In this document: positions 36,576 to 50,400 of the stretch, piece by piece
Numbering within the stretch: position 1 is the stretch's first letter
Layout: every line of letters starts with the position of its first letter
The notes under the pieces: generated by a model
What the model saw: only the letters and a program-made list of their open reading frames with translations
Databases searched by the model: none
What the model was told of the DNA's origin: nothing
Program-made: the position numbers and the translations under genes
Origin: Monomorium pharaonis
Taxonomy: Eukaryota > Arthropoda > Insecta > Hymenoptera > Formicidae
Direction of reading: 5' to 3'
DNA: 64,000 nucleotides
NCBI RefSeq assembly: GCF_013373865.1
Contig: NC_050469.1
Coordinates: 4,768,042-4,832,041, forward strand

Positions 36576-37694
36576 ATGCAGAAAGAGAGAAAAGCGAGAG
36601 GGTAGATGTGCGGAGGTTACTCGTATCTCTGTTCGGGAATTAGAGCCGGACTACTACAGCGGAATTCGGCTGAGAAAGAGAAAGAAGCGGGGATGGGGGA
36701 GGATGTAGCAGTCCTTTGAGTTAGCAAGCTGATCCTCCAGCTCATCCTATAGCAAAACAAAGGGATCAAAGTGGTGCGGATGCGATAGGAGGCTTTCACT
36801 TCCTCTCACGCTCGCTCGGCTCCCAACTATACCTCGTTTGTCTTGTAGTTTGTTCGGAATTTTACAGCAAACACCACCAAGCGCTGTGGCGCTTTAACAA
36901 ACAGAGGAAAGGAAAAGAGAAGGAAGCCTGGTAATCAGGCTCGGTAATTTGACTGTTTTTTTCGTCAGGCAGCATTTTATTCCTCTCCTCGGCAGGCTCT
37001 GGTTATCTCCAAATTTGATCTGCATCTCTTCTCCCAGCGATGGCGGCTTGTGATCGTCCTAAATCTTAATGCGATTCGCGTGCACTAAGGTGATTAAGGT
37101 TCTCATATACTTCGTCCGTCTGTGATCGCGTTATCTCTAATTACTTTGATATGCCTTTCGTGTTCCTACTAATTGAATTATGAACATCTAAGATGCTTTG
37201 CTGAATCGAATATTTGAACACTATAGAATATCACATACACATCACAATTCTTTAATAAAGATAATTTAATATAATGTTCTCTTCTAACGCGTTAATAAAG
37301 AATAAAAAAATTATATTTAAGTATATACGTAATATATAAAGAATAGTTCATCTATCCTGGTAACAGTTACGAGAAAAATCTGTTCACCTGCCGATAGCGC
37401 TAGTTTTTATCACTCCAGTCCCTTTAAACTACGTCCTATCTGTAGACTGTCTACAAGCCGGTGAAATTAGCGCGTCGGTTTAAACCCGCCTTGACGTTAT
37501 CCGGCGGATAAGTAATCCAGGAGGAGATTCGAACAGGACATAGTAGCGGTGTAATCGATAATTCCCACGAAGGAGGTTGGTTGGTTTATAGGTGCTCTCG
37601 AGCCATCTAAATTGCGTAGAGATTAGGTGCTCGGAAGCCCGTATCCAGCATCGTCGGTCGAAGGAGCAGACGAGAGATCAAGAGAGACAGAAAC

Positions 37695-37697
<3 letters not shown>

Positions 37698-37750
<53 letters not shown>

Positions 37751-37751
37751 A
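37698..37751. repeat. (GA)n microsatellite with adjoining G tract
   Basis: About 21 GA units run directly into a nine-to-ten base G run at 37741-37750, in the intron between exons B and C. Confidence 0.95.
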
Positions 37752-38701
37752 GGATGGGAGTGATAGAGAAGAGTAGAGAACTAGATAGAAGACAAGAGGA
37801 TGGGGAAAGAGAGACGAGGGCCGCGGGTTTGAGATGCAGGGTGCGCATCGCCCTCTGGTTATAATAGCAAGATGGAAGGAATGGGGCTAGGTAGGAAATT
37901 TGCAAATTTTCACGACGGGGCACGGATAATTTCCGGTTGGCTCGGTGGTTTCCGCCCTTGACAAATGACTGTGGTATCCGGTTATTGGCTGCAGCGACGA
38001 CCCCCTTCGCATTCCGAATTAGGGGGAATGTCTCTTCGAGCGCTATCAAATGCATAGGGGGTAGACAATACATCAGCTAAAAGATGCACGGCGACGTAAT
38101 TACCTTTCGTCGACGTTAACGTCGCCTAATTTATATACATTTCTAACATTACGTGACATTATTTTAACTTATCGATTGCTACATTTACTAATTTAGGAAA
38201 AAGACATTCATGCAGAAACACAGTAAAACATTGTCAAAAATATAATCAATATAAATTAATTTTTTTCATAAGAAATCTGAATATATATATTCCTGATAAT
38301 GTTAATTTTGTAGAAAAAAAACTTGGTTATCTTTACATTTTGTTAAATAATTGCTTAAAGCAATATATAAATATCTGTATATTATGAAGTAAGTAATTTT
38401 ATAATATCCTGTTTATTGCTTCGTATCAAAATCACGATGGATTTTCATATTACCGACAAAGGTTAACTTTAATTATGAGATTATAAAAATTAATAATCGA
38501 AGGCGTCGTAGAAATCGTGGAAATTTCAATTTAGTAAATTAAGTTATGAAAAGCACCTTCAGAATTATTCTTTTCGGAGGAACATGTTTCCTTTTCATCG
38601 AAGGAGATGCATTTATTAACTTGACGTTTCCACTCGAATGCACAGAAAATCCTACGTATGCTATTGAAAGCGACAAAGTGGCGTGACAACGATTTACTCA
38701 C

Positions 38702-38848
38702 AGCGAACATTGAGAAAATATCCGATGCTGGTGAAAATGCCGAGCATATGCCGCGTGTAACACTTGTACCAGCCGCTCTCGGCCCGAGTGATTTTTGTGA
38801 AGTTCAACCATCCGTCATCGCTCTGCTCCACGGGCGGCGGTCCATTGT
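38702..38848 (-). CDS. Exon B: C-terminal half of the same Ig domain
   Basis: This internal coding exon is 147 nt (49 codons), phase 1 to phase 1. The acceptor is CTTGTGTTTCAG and the donor is T then GTGAGT. The frame begins (D)NGPPPVEQSDDGWLNF and continues TKITRAESGWYKCYTRHMLG, then IFTSIGYFLNVR. It supplies the E strand (WLNFTKI), the F-strand signature SGWYKC with the second conserved Cys at exon residue 29, and the G strand (GYFLNVR). Joined to exon A, the two Cys are 44 residues apart, normal for a compact I-set domain. NFT is a possible N-glycosylation site, consistent with an extracellular domain. The frame runs to a stop just past the donor, as expected in an intron. The opposite strand has an unrelated 64-codon ORF (38658-38852), which is a shadow. 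Confidence 0.92.
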
Positions 38849-41800
38849 CTGAAACACAAGCGGAAAGCTGGTGGATATACGAATTAACGCACTGGAAAAA
38901 GCACGCACGGTCCGCGGATTTGCGTTAACGTCGTCGTCGCGCAGTTCGCGTCAGTCGAGCGAGTCGGCTGCAAGCGACTTCTCTCGGTGTTCACGATTTT
39001 GCGACATTTTTCATAGAAACAGTTGCCATCTACACGTAATACTCGATAATTAAATAATTAAATGTAATCGTTATCAATTAGAAAGAGGAAGCAACACAAA
39101 CAGTTTAAGTTAAAGTTCACTCAATTCAACAATTTTAATAGATTTAAGATTTATTATCTTTTTTAGGTAAATGCATAATATATTCATACATAATTGTATC
39201 GTTTTGGCGGATCATAAGATATGATTTATGAATTAGAGATATAGATACAAAAATCATTAGATCGCAAAAATTTGAGATGATATTAATGATTTTGTCTTAT
39301 ATTATCGTTGCGCTTCTAAAACGATGCCATACGCTCCAGCAAATAATTCAATTATAGTGATTATAAAACGCGTATCGTTTTCGTAATTAAAAGCCCTTAG
39401 ATAGTGAATTTAAAATTGTATTGGCAAACTGTCTGTTTATTCTGAATAACCCGGGAAAGAGAGAGATAAAATAGCCAGAGAAAGAGAGAGAGAGGAAGAG
39501 GAGAGCTGGCAAGTCTCTCGTTCAAATTATTCACAAGATAATTAAAATAATTACGCAATACGCCAATCTGAAGAGCGACACGTCACTGCAACGGAGTTAA
39601 AAATTTATTGCTAATAATGCAAAGTGCCATTGGCCGCCAAAAAGAAAATAATTGACCTGGCAAGGAGGACCAAAAGGGGAGTCGCAAAGGACATTCATTC
39701 GATTTATTCACAAATGCGGTAGTGACTTCTGAGAGAGCCATTATCAATTCGCTGGCCTTTCTCTTGCCGTCATTCGCCGCCAAAATTTCATTTAGCCTAT
39801 TTCGTCCTTCAATATTTCGGCTGTATCCCTCCTCCCCTCCTCGCCATCGACCTCGTTACAACGAAGCCGCGGATTCGACGCAGCTGTCGAATTGGCTAGT
39901 TGAAAGTATAACGCTCTCGCGAATGCGGAACTACCCTGGGGAACAAAGGAAGAACGTAGTCGGAAGACACTCGTGAAAGGTGGAGGATTACAGAGGTGGC
40001 GGAGAATACGGAGGAAAATATCGCGGAAAAAGGCTGAAGACGGAGGCAGAGTAGCAACGTGCCAGAGTTTTGTGGCGAAACTTTTATATAGGCCGGCTAT
40101 AATCACGGGTAGGGTGGTGGGCTATTCTGCTAAAGACACTGCTCGCCTTTAACATTGCCAAGGCATGCTCGATTGTGCTAACGGTATAGTATCACTGGCG
40201 AACTTCGTGAGATGCGGCGCCGTTTCGCATGAAATGGGGTCAGGCCGTGACTTGGGCCAAAAAAAAAAAGTACGACATTTCCGGCAAGTTCGGCCGAGAT
40301 CCGGCTAATTTGGCCGGGAAATGAACGAAGTCAACTCGAAGTGGATTGAGACGCGGGACGAAGAGTTATCTGCCAAAAAATTAAATATAGGAAAATTTCT
40401 TTCTTCAGTAAATTATATGTCGACATTTTAATAAACTGACAAACTATCAGGCTCTTATATTAATTTTGGATTTTTTTTAAAAATTAGAACTTAATATTTA
40501 AGAAGAACCATTCAATTTAATATTTAATGTTTAATGATATTTAGATTCAAATATATTTTGTTCATTAAACTTTCTGCCAATATAATAAACATTGTTTGTC
40601 CATTACTATTTCCGAATTGAGGGCGCGGAATAAATGGTCGAATCGAATAATTCAAATAAAAATAAGTCGTGATATGATATACATATTACCGTTTATTGGC
40701 GAGAATTTACGTTTTTTTTATTAGATTACTTAGTGATATAGTTAACATTTGGAAACTGTCAAATAAATTTCCATGCAATTATTATTATTATTATGCGTAT
40801 TATTACAATATTGTATGTATTATAATAATTTATATGCATATGATCATAAATATTTGACGATTTTATTTTCATAATTTATTAAAATTACAATAATAATTGT
40901 TTTATTAAAATTGCTTTTTATTCCTCTCAAGATACAAAAATATGACATATAATAATAATTATTTCTCTCTGTTTTCAATGATGAAAACTAATTTTCGAAG
41001 CAAAATTTCATTTTCGCAAGATAAAAAACATGTCACACTTTGGAAAGCATCACAATTATCAAACGAGACCAAGATCATTTTGTTGCGATTTTTCTGTATG
41101 AGAGTATTAGAGATTATATCGATTTTGATTTAAAAAATGTCTTTAAAAACAGAGATCTTCGAAGTAAATTTTATTTTCGTAATTAATCATCGATGTCGCA
41201 AACCAATAATTTAAGACAATCAGCCTTGCACTCGCTGGAAACAATAGAGTTTTAGCTTTCGAACGAGATGGAAATTATCGCGTTGCAGTTTTTCCGTGGA
41301 CTCTGGCGATCACATCATCTCGATTTTTCGATATAGTGGCAAAGTTGACCAGCGCGCGTACGCGGTTCTCTCGATGTGGCGTATCATGTTACAAAGCATG
41401 TGTATTATACACGCTTTCGCACTTGTTTTTTAGTAACGGATTAGTGCACTTGTCAAATTACACACAAAAAGTTCGCGCGACAATCTTTCCTGAATGGTGC
41501 GCGCGCTGGATTTTCTCTAAAGCGCTGTAACTCGCAAAAAATCAACGTGGCGACATGTAACAAAAACCTTATGCATATACCATACAGGTGTTTATACTAA
41601 AACGAGCTTTTTATAGCATATATGATATATGCATATCATGTATATATGCATAAAAATAAAACGCTAATCTACAAAGAGAAACTGTTGTGTAATCGATGAC
41701 ATATTTTTTGACATATTAAAAACCGTCTAAACAGCACATCAGAGAGATAAATAATCTGTAAAAGACTGTTCATGTTCAGTATAATTTTTGACACCACTTA

Positions 41801-43089
41801 TTATAATAAAAAATAAAAAATAAAAAGAAATATATATATATATATACTAGGTAAATATAATACTACGATATTTTTATATTAGTAAGCTATCCACCGTTAT
41901 CTGGCACCGCCGAGATTTTCCATTAAATTGATAGTATTATTGAGATAAAAATCTCTATGTAAAACGCAATCTGTCGAACAAACTATTTTCATTTTTATAT
42001 TTTCTTTTCAGGAAGCTTTAGTTTTATATGTACCATCGTTTTCCATAGGATTACGTTTTCTATTCGCTTCGTGCAACGTTTTTAGTCCTTTTAAGTTGTG
42101 GAGAAACACGGTTTTGTGAATTGTTCTGCATACGCGACACTCATTGTATTGAGTATGTCTTTTTCTCATAATTTTTTTATTTAAAACGCGTTGTATAGAG
42201 GGAGTCTCGTTAATTTGCTCTGCCACTGGAATTTTTCTGCCTAACGTTTTCTAAACAAAAATTATGTCAGACGCTTTTTTTTCACAAACATAATACTAAT
42301 TTTATTTTTTTCTTCATGAAAAATAATGTCACTTATAAGATGCTAATATTTTTAAATAACGTTTAGCTAAAGTATTAGGCAAGTCGGCAAAGTGACAATA
42401 AAACGAGGGAATATATATTATATGTAACACAGCCAAAGAAATGAAATTTAACAGAATTATCGCAAATGATAATTAGATTGTCGCAAATGAGTGCACGGAG
42501 ATCACTGTTAATCAAATTATGGACAGTATCCTTGAATTATTCTGGATATCTTTGGATATCTCTGATACCTTCGCTTTACGCCATCTCGGGATGATGATCG
42601 TATAAAGATCGACTTCCCCTGAAGCGATTTCACACAGCTGACGCCCCCCGTTTCTTCTTGCAAAATGTTCCTGCGCCCAATGTATCGGCGTGATAGATCA
42701 TCCGACGGAACTATAATAAATTATTTTCACGTTTTTACTTCGATCTATGTTCGAAAGTTTTTCCCCAGCGCGGCGCAAGATGTGTCCGGAGGGTTGTATC
42801 GTCACGTTCAATACAAATCACAAATTACGCGTCCGGTAGTATACTGCAGGCTTTCTAGCTTAATCGTTTAAACATTCGTTAGTCTCAAAGCGAATCGCGG
42901 CTTTGTACGGCCATATTGCGAAATCGACTATTTACACGACTCATTGCAATACCTTCGAAATCGGGAGAGTCCGAATTTGCCTGACTTGCCTTACTCGTAA
43001 AGGCTTTGAACGAGAGGCGAACGTGCTTTCTCGAAGAAGGAATGGGACGTTTAATAAGAGCAAACTGTACCGAAAAGAAATGGGAATGG

Positions 43090-43118
43090 GCGGCGGCGGC
43101 GGCGGCGACAGCAGCAGT
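43090..43118. repeat. (GGC)n then (AGC)n triplet repeat
   Basis: About six GGC triplets followed by AGC triplets, in a GC-rich intronic patch. It encodes poly-Gly or poly-Pro in shadow ORFs. Confidence 0.9.
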
Positions 43119-44019
43119 AGCGAGTTTGGGGGGAAAGGTTCGTTGGCGGTGAAGGCATCGCCCGGGGCGGATACGTGCTCCAAAGGATATTAAAGTATTT
43201 TAATTGCAGCGGATCTCGCGGAACGCTGGGAAGGATTTATTCGAAATCACTCGATTGAGTCTATGAATAGGGATTAAGCTTGGGCCCCGCCGGCATGGCG
43301 CGGCGCAATGCGCGGCGCCCGCCGTCGCGCCGAGAGAATTCTAGACGTCAGAAGTGGAAGGCAGAAATAATTGAATATTTAATAGAATAACTCACATATA
43401 GCCGCTTCCCGTCGCAGCCGCGCGGCGTCATCCGTCACGACGACGGGACGTCGATTTTTCTGTCACGTCCCGTGGCTGCCGATTAATTATACAGTCTGCC
43501 CGGGCGTAATACGAAGACAGGGACGACTTTAATAAATCTAGTTATTTCGTAGCCAGTGCACACACAAAAAAAAATTATTTCACTGATCCGCGGATACATC
43601 CTCACGTAAAAGGTTGTGATTTTCCGCCTGTGGCCGTAATATTGACATGAGAAAAGATATTATCCGTCGGAAGCGGAATTGGCAGAGCACACATACGTCA
43701 AACGAGATTGCAATCAGAGATATTCAATGACGAAACATCGTAGAACAAACGATTATATCGGCAACACGAAAGTTTAATTAATTTAACAGCGAGGTCAGGA
43801 TTATTCTCGAAGGGAAATCAAATTTCAGATATTAAATTAAACAAATAATTAATGTCGTGAATGTAATACTACTGACAGCTCAACATTTCATTATCAGCAA
43901 TTTAAAAAGGCTTTTATTTTGAAAATTGTTACTATTCAAACAAATACGTACATGAACGTAATATGCAAACTCAATTTTTAATTAATTACTCTTGATCTTA
44001 TTATAATTTTACCTATATA

Positions 44020-44043
44020 TTGTTGCTTTATTGTTGCTTTATT
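44020..44043. repeat. Small tandem duplication (TTGTTGCTTTAT)
   Basis: Two perfect copies of a 12 bp unit. Confidence 0.8.
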
Positions 44044-47000
44044 CTGAAACAAATAATAACAAAATCGTAGCATCACGAATTAAGTTCGTCACAAATTTAT
44101 ATTTCAAAATTAACGAATTTATATTTTACATACAAAATTACGTGAAAAACGTTAAGGCTATCAAGTGCCTAATTCTCTTCTGTCGCGGTACAGGATATAA
44201 AAGTATCCGCAATAGTAAAAAGTCGCGGCACGTCAGACGTACAGAGCTAAACCGTTACTTTAGAACAGTATTTGGCAATAATTCTTGTGGAAATCGCAGT
44301 GCCTTCTGACGTTTGGTAATAACAGGTCGTCCATCATAGTTCTTATCACTCGTACGCGGCTGATCGCAGCGGAAAGTGACGGCTGCAGCTGTTCTCAGCG
44401 TTTTGTGTAACTCAATAACGAGATAAACGAAACTACACAATCAGTCCAATTTCTCGAATTTTCAGATTCTAGATTGATAACCGAGTTCTTTTTATTGATG
44501 TTCCGAAAGAACTTGTGCATTAATTCTATCCTCGATTTATATACTCTCTAACATGATATTTTTGAGAAAGTAGTTAACGTTTCATATATCTCATAATTTC
44601 TTAATTAAAATGTAAGATTAGAAAAAGGTCACTAAATTCTGACGTAAGCTTCATAAAGTGGTACTTCCTTAATTTCCAAAAATGATACTGTATTAATATT
44701 GACGTGAAAACATCTATTTTCGTATTTTTCTCATAATGTGATATGAGATAAAATCGTCGTGTCGTGTAAAATTTTTCTATTGAAAACAGATCAGATATGT
44801 AATTCTCTTTATAATATTTTAATTACGTTTCAAATAAACTGTTTATTTTCACTTTTTAATTCTTTAATTGCTTTTATTTAAAAAATGTTCAGTTTTAGTT
44901 TTTTTATTTTATAATTTTTTTGTTTAAAATAGAAATATTTTATTATCTATTCTATGTAGTTCATGAATTTAATTTATAATAACTGTTCCACTATGTGGGG
45001 CTGAATTCTGAGCTGATTATTACTTACTTGCCAGCTTCGAGGTCTAATTTCTCAGACATTTATTTTTTTATGTTAGAAAAACATTACCTAATTATTACAA
45101 AGTATGAAACAGCTTTATAAACAGTATTATAAAAACTACTATACAATCTAATAGAAGATACTTTCTGGTTTGCATTACATATTTTCAAAGTTTTATTTTC
45201 TCAGCTTTTGTTTAAATAATGTTATTCAAAAACAAAATTATATGCGGTATTAATAACTTTTCTCTACTTATTAATAATTAATGTTTCCAAGACAAATAGA
45301 GATAGATATTTAATATTAATTGCCTTGAAAGTAATGAAAAAAATTTCAACAGATAATTCAATCATAATTCGTGACGGCGCGACTAAAAGAATAATCGGAA
45401 GTGCAATAACATTCGGTCATAAATTCTTACGTCTTTTCAGCGTAATCATTTTTACACGTCTTTCGACTCCTCGAATATATCAAATAGCGCAGAAACGTGC
45501 ACTTTATTTTCGTGACACTTCCATCGCGCGACTTCGTCGGCGCGTCAAGGGAAGTATAGTTTTGCGCAAAGTTTTAACGCACAATAAATAACTCAAGACA
45601 CGGGGACGGAAAGACGTGATTCACTCGGGATCGTGAATGAAGCGCGCGCCGCGCTCCAAATCTCTATCGAATCTCGAAATTGTTTATTCGCGATTGTGAT
45701 TTACGCCAGCGAGCCCGGCGGTACTTCATCGCAGCGGACGGCGATGGGCTGCGTCGCGAATGAGCTTCTCATTTGAGTGCCTTTCCATGCCTTTCTGATT
45801 AATTCAAGAGAAATTGTAATTTCCACTCCTATCGCATAAAATTGATCGAAAGGGCAGTCTTGCGTAAATACGCGGATCAGGCTACGTAAAGGGGATTAAA
45901 AAGGTGTTTCTTAACGAGCAGAATACGAACGTGGAAAGGCTGGATTAAAAAAGTTGGCTGAAAAGCGATTTAATCGGCTACGTTAAACTCGGGTTGCTTT
46001 TTCGATGGAGCGCGCTTGGGGTGCGCGCGCGAAGGCCATTACCGCCAGAATTCGCGCATGCGAGCTGATTCTTTACATTGATTATAACCGGCGCGAAATC
46101 GCTGAATAGAAAGAATAATAATATACGAATAAAAGCCGAACGGAGCTATTTCAATTTAGCTTCCGTTATTTCTGAATGCCCGGCCCTCCGAAACTATGCG
46201 CCGCGCGCGACGGAAACCGATTTCAATATGATATAAATATAATTAATACTAAATGATATTATTAACGTTGCATGCGAAATCCTATAATTAATGCTTAATG
46301 CTAAACGATGTAATTTACATTAAACTATTACTCCATGTACCACATTAATATTTTATTTGAAAGAAAATTGCTCAACGTGAGGTAATTGATTGAGAACAGA
46401 ATCAGTTTGAAATTATCTTGCGTTTTAATCGGATCGAGGTATGAGTTGCGTGGAAAATGTGACACGCCGAAAAATCATTCATTTGCCATTGAATACTCAT
46501 TTTTAACATGAGATATTTTAACACTGATTTAACTAATCTGTTTGAAGAGAAATTTGTTTATCTTTATTACAATAATTCATGAAAATTTTGTAAAATGTGG
46601 TATTTAATAACGTAAGACGAAGAAAATACACAATTAAAATTATTGTAGACGTATACAAGTTTTAATGAAAAAACAAAAGAAATGTATACTCGAATCTTTC
46701 ATATTGTGTTATAATATTTATATATATTTATACATATAGTTCAATATTTATTTCTTCTCTAATTTATTTTAATATAATCTCAAGTTGTATTAACTATTAT
46801 AATTATTTAATAATTGAATAGTAACTATTCTAATCAATTTTATATTCTTTTATGTCGTATAAAGAATTCAACAACGTGCAATAAGATAACCGATGTAATT
46901 TTTTATCTCGTAAATGTAATTTTACATGTAAGTTCAAAATGTGCGATATAAAAGCTGTATTAAAAAATTCCCCGCCAATACTGAAACTCTATGATATATA

Positions 47001-47462
47001 AATGTAACATATATTATAAATGTTCAGTAGATATGCATATCGAAATGGCAAATGAGATATGTATCGCATCTGATTCTTAAAAAAGATCGCGATCCATAAT
47101 TTTGTAAATCGCGCATCTCTAAGCTCGTGTGTGCGGGATGGACGCGTTCTTAAATATTTATCGCCCTCCCCTCCCCCCCTCCGTGCAATTCGTTCGTGGT
47201 AAGAAATCGCGATTTCCTCGATTTTCACTCGAGGGGAAGTGCACGGCAAAAACTGGCGCGGCCGACCACTCTCTCGCGTAGTAGTGTAATACCCCGTCGC
47301 GGGGCCGAGATGCACCTAGGCGAAAAGTTCGCCGGCGCAGCGAATACGTTTAACGAATGTAATGGGTTCACCCGTTTAAACGGTACGGTCTAATCAAGAA
47401 AGTGGTCTCTCCCCGACGAAACTCCACGCGGAAATCCCTCTCGTTCTCTCCGTCCCTTCGTC

Positions 47463-47477
47463 CGGGGGGGGGGGGGG
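47463..47477. repeat. Poly-G tract
   Basis: Uninterrupted run of about 15 G on the plus strand in the long intron. Confidence 0.9.
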
Positions 47478-50400
47478 AGGGAGCTCCCGTTCCCTCTATC
47501 TTACTCGGCTCAAGCCGCGCTGATTGACGATGAATAAAGGAAATTATGCTGTGGTGAGCTTTTATTCGCCGCACCGGCTAAAAAGCAACGTCGTTACCGA
47601 TCCACGAACGGCGGCGTATACACCGTAAATCCTGCTCCAGAATCCAAATCGGCCGGGAGCGAGGAGAGTCTTAATTCTGAAAAAGGTTTCGAAATCGCGG
47701 CGGTGGATGGAGATATACGATTTGGTAACGTCGAGAGCGAATTCAATTTGGATTAATAAAAATATGGTCGGCCGGTTAGCGGCAAACCGGTGGCTCGTGC
47801 AATAACATCTCGTAATACACGACGCTTTATGCAATTTAATTATGCTAATGACTAGGCGATAACGGAACGTGGAATATGCGGAATTTAATGGATAAACAGA
47901 TTTTTGCCAGTATTATATATGTGTATTGAGAGCCGTATCTGCGACACACGGATATAACGTAACCGAAATTTAATACCGTGACTACAACGGCGTATTGTGA
48001 AATTTATAGTCCTGGATTTCATGCGCTTCCATATTTTCGCTATATATGTACAATAGCATAACGTTTTCGATAAAGCGTGCATAGCTACCTGACCCGGCCA
48101 TCTTTAAAGCGCTCACAAAATAAAGCAATTCTTTTTGAAATTTTATCGATTTTCGCACACGTCTCTCTTTTTTTAATGTTATTTTCAGTATCCCTTTATA
48201 AATAAAAATCACTTTAATAACTCATTGACGTTTCAAAAGTCTCGAGTTTGAGCGCATGCTTCGTGTAAAAACACGTAACGTATTTCATATTTATAGATGG
48301 TGCATCGCTGCTGAAAGGACGGCCCTTTCATATGTGAAAAGATACGCGAAAGGCGTATTCATAAAACAAACGTTATTTCGCCTTCTTTTGACGGACGCAT
48401 CTACGTCAGTGTCCATTACGTAAAGGTACACGATTCGCGAAATGATAATGTTGCTTTCCGCACGAAAAGCGGATAGCATCCGGCAGCAGCCAGTGCTATA
48501 TAGAAATTCCGCCTGTTTTCTTTTTTTTTCATAAACTTTTTAATTCGTATCCGAATATCTCAGGCGCCCCTCTTTTCGGTTAGATTTTGCCATTGAAAAC
48601 AGTTTTCTTCTATCATAAATTTTATCTTTTCCTATTACCTTTTTACTTTTAATATTAATATTTTTTGTTGCATGAGCGTCGAAAGTAATCCCTTGTCACT
48701 CTCGTCTCGCTCTTTTGTTCTCGTCCTAATAGATAGCGTGAGTTGTGGCAAAAAACATTGCAACACGACTTTCAGAATATTTGATTATTTTCATACTCGA
48801 ATGACTATCATTTCGCGACACACATACGGTAACTCTCGCAGAATTACCGACGCTTCGTCGCTTTCACGAATCTAACCTGTCAATTCGCACTTAAGGGACC
48901 ACATTTCGATGCACAGGTAATAAAAAATGTGGACGGGTCGGCCCTTTGCACTCGTGCCAACATTACACAATGTATTATTAATTGTAACTCAAATGAAGTT
49001 GCTGCTGAATAACAAACCAACCTTTGAGAAATTAAATGGATGATAAAGTTGCTTCGACAGATTTATATCTTTTTAAAGTTTCATTCTTTGAAAAAATTTT
49101 TCAGTTTTTATTCACGTAACCAACGGTACGCGATTTTACGAATCATAAAGGATACTTTTAGAAGAATGTAAGATCAATGAGGATGTTAGAATTTTAGTGC
49201 TTTACTCCTCATTACTGGCTGAAGACATCAAGTTGAGAGATTGCCTCATGAAAGTCACTAACTTAGTAAAGTAACCTGGGTGAAGCGCCATGAACGATAT
49301 GTGGCAACGGAAGGAAGGTGTAATTATTTTGTTACCTCCGTTTAGCGTGTGCAGCTTAATTAACGTTAAAATATTAATCGTTCATTTCCATTTAAATTTA
49401 AGTCAAATATAATATTATCGTACTATATCTTTAATAAAAGGATGTATATGTACAAATTTTCCAATATACCAATTTTATATGAGTATAATTTTTTTATACT
49501 TCCTGTTTTTTTAATCATTAACTTTCAAGTGATGTTATATTTTTTGTTCTAAGGAAATTTTATTTCTTCTATTTCGCTACGATGATAACTTGTCACAAAA
49601 CGCGGATTTATATCGGTTATATTCCAATCACTGAACACCTCGATTGCGAAGATAAGGCAGATTACTCTTCGAATATGAAATAACGATGAGATTAAAAGCT
49701 ACGTTCAGGAGTCTCACAGGAAGGAAGAAAATTATACAGTTTTAAATATTTATCAGGCTGCGGAAGCGACCGCGAACTCTTGCACAACAAAAAAACAGCC
49801 AAATGGTATTGAATCTATGCGTCTGAGTACTCGCTTTCGTTAGCTCTTTGTCTTTTTATAGATTTTAATACGAATTAATTATAACGCAATCTTCGAAACA
49901 CTGTGCTGCAATTTTATACATAATTTTGTATACTAATTCAACCATTCAGTTCTAATTTCAAGCATAAAGTAGCAACATTTTTAATCTTTTAAACAATAAA
50001 AAGTTATGTTTACATGATTCTTTACATTTATATATAAATATGAAAGGCACATACGAATAGACCGTTTCAATCTAATGTTGATAAAACTGTTAATAATCGT
50101 AATTATTAATCAGCAGCAGCGTGATTTTCATATTTCAATGCCACGTGCCGAGGCATCGCAACGCAGCCACGAGCGCATCTTGATGTAAACTATTTCCCCA
50201 TTATCTCATCTCTTTCTCTCGCACAAGTGTCGGCCAATAGGGCAGCTTAGATGGAGCAACGTGCCGCTCCCGATATCACGCGCCAACGTGCAACAACAGC
50301 TTCTCCTCGCCGACGTTGCTCGCGGCCACCGCAACCACCGCCGGCAACGCGGAACTTACAATGTGGAAATAGGCGCGGGGGTCTGCGTAGTAGTGGTGCA

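Larger units (their letters stand above)
35927..38701 (-). other. Intron of the Ig gene (B to C, about 2.8 kb)
   Basis: This intron holds a purine-rich block near 36.54-36.71 kb and a long GA microsatellite with a G tract (37698-37751). ORFs at 36230-36643 plus and 37678-38073 minus run into these simple repeats. No additional exon was seen. Confidence 0.75.

Noticed and set aside
45028..45059. Possible first exon (ATG plus 10 codons, then GTAAGTAA) on the minus strand inside the long intron
   Set aside because: Short ATG-to-donor strings are common by chance, and its phase (2) does not match the phase-1 acceptors of the Ig gene.
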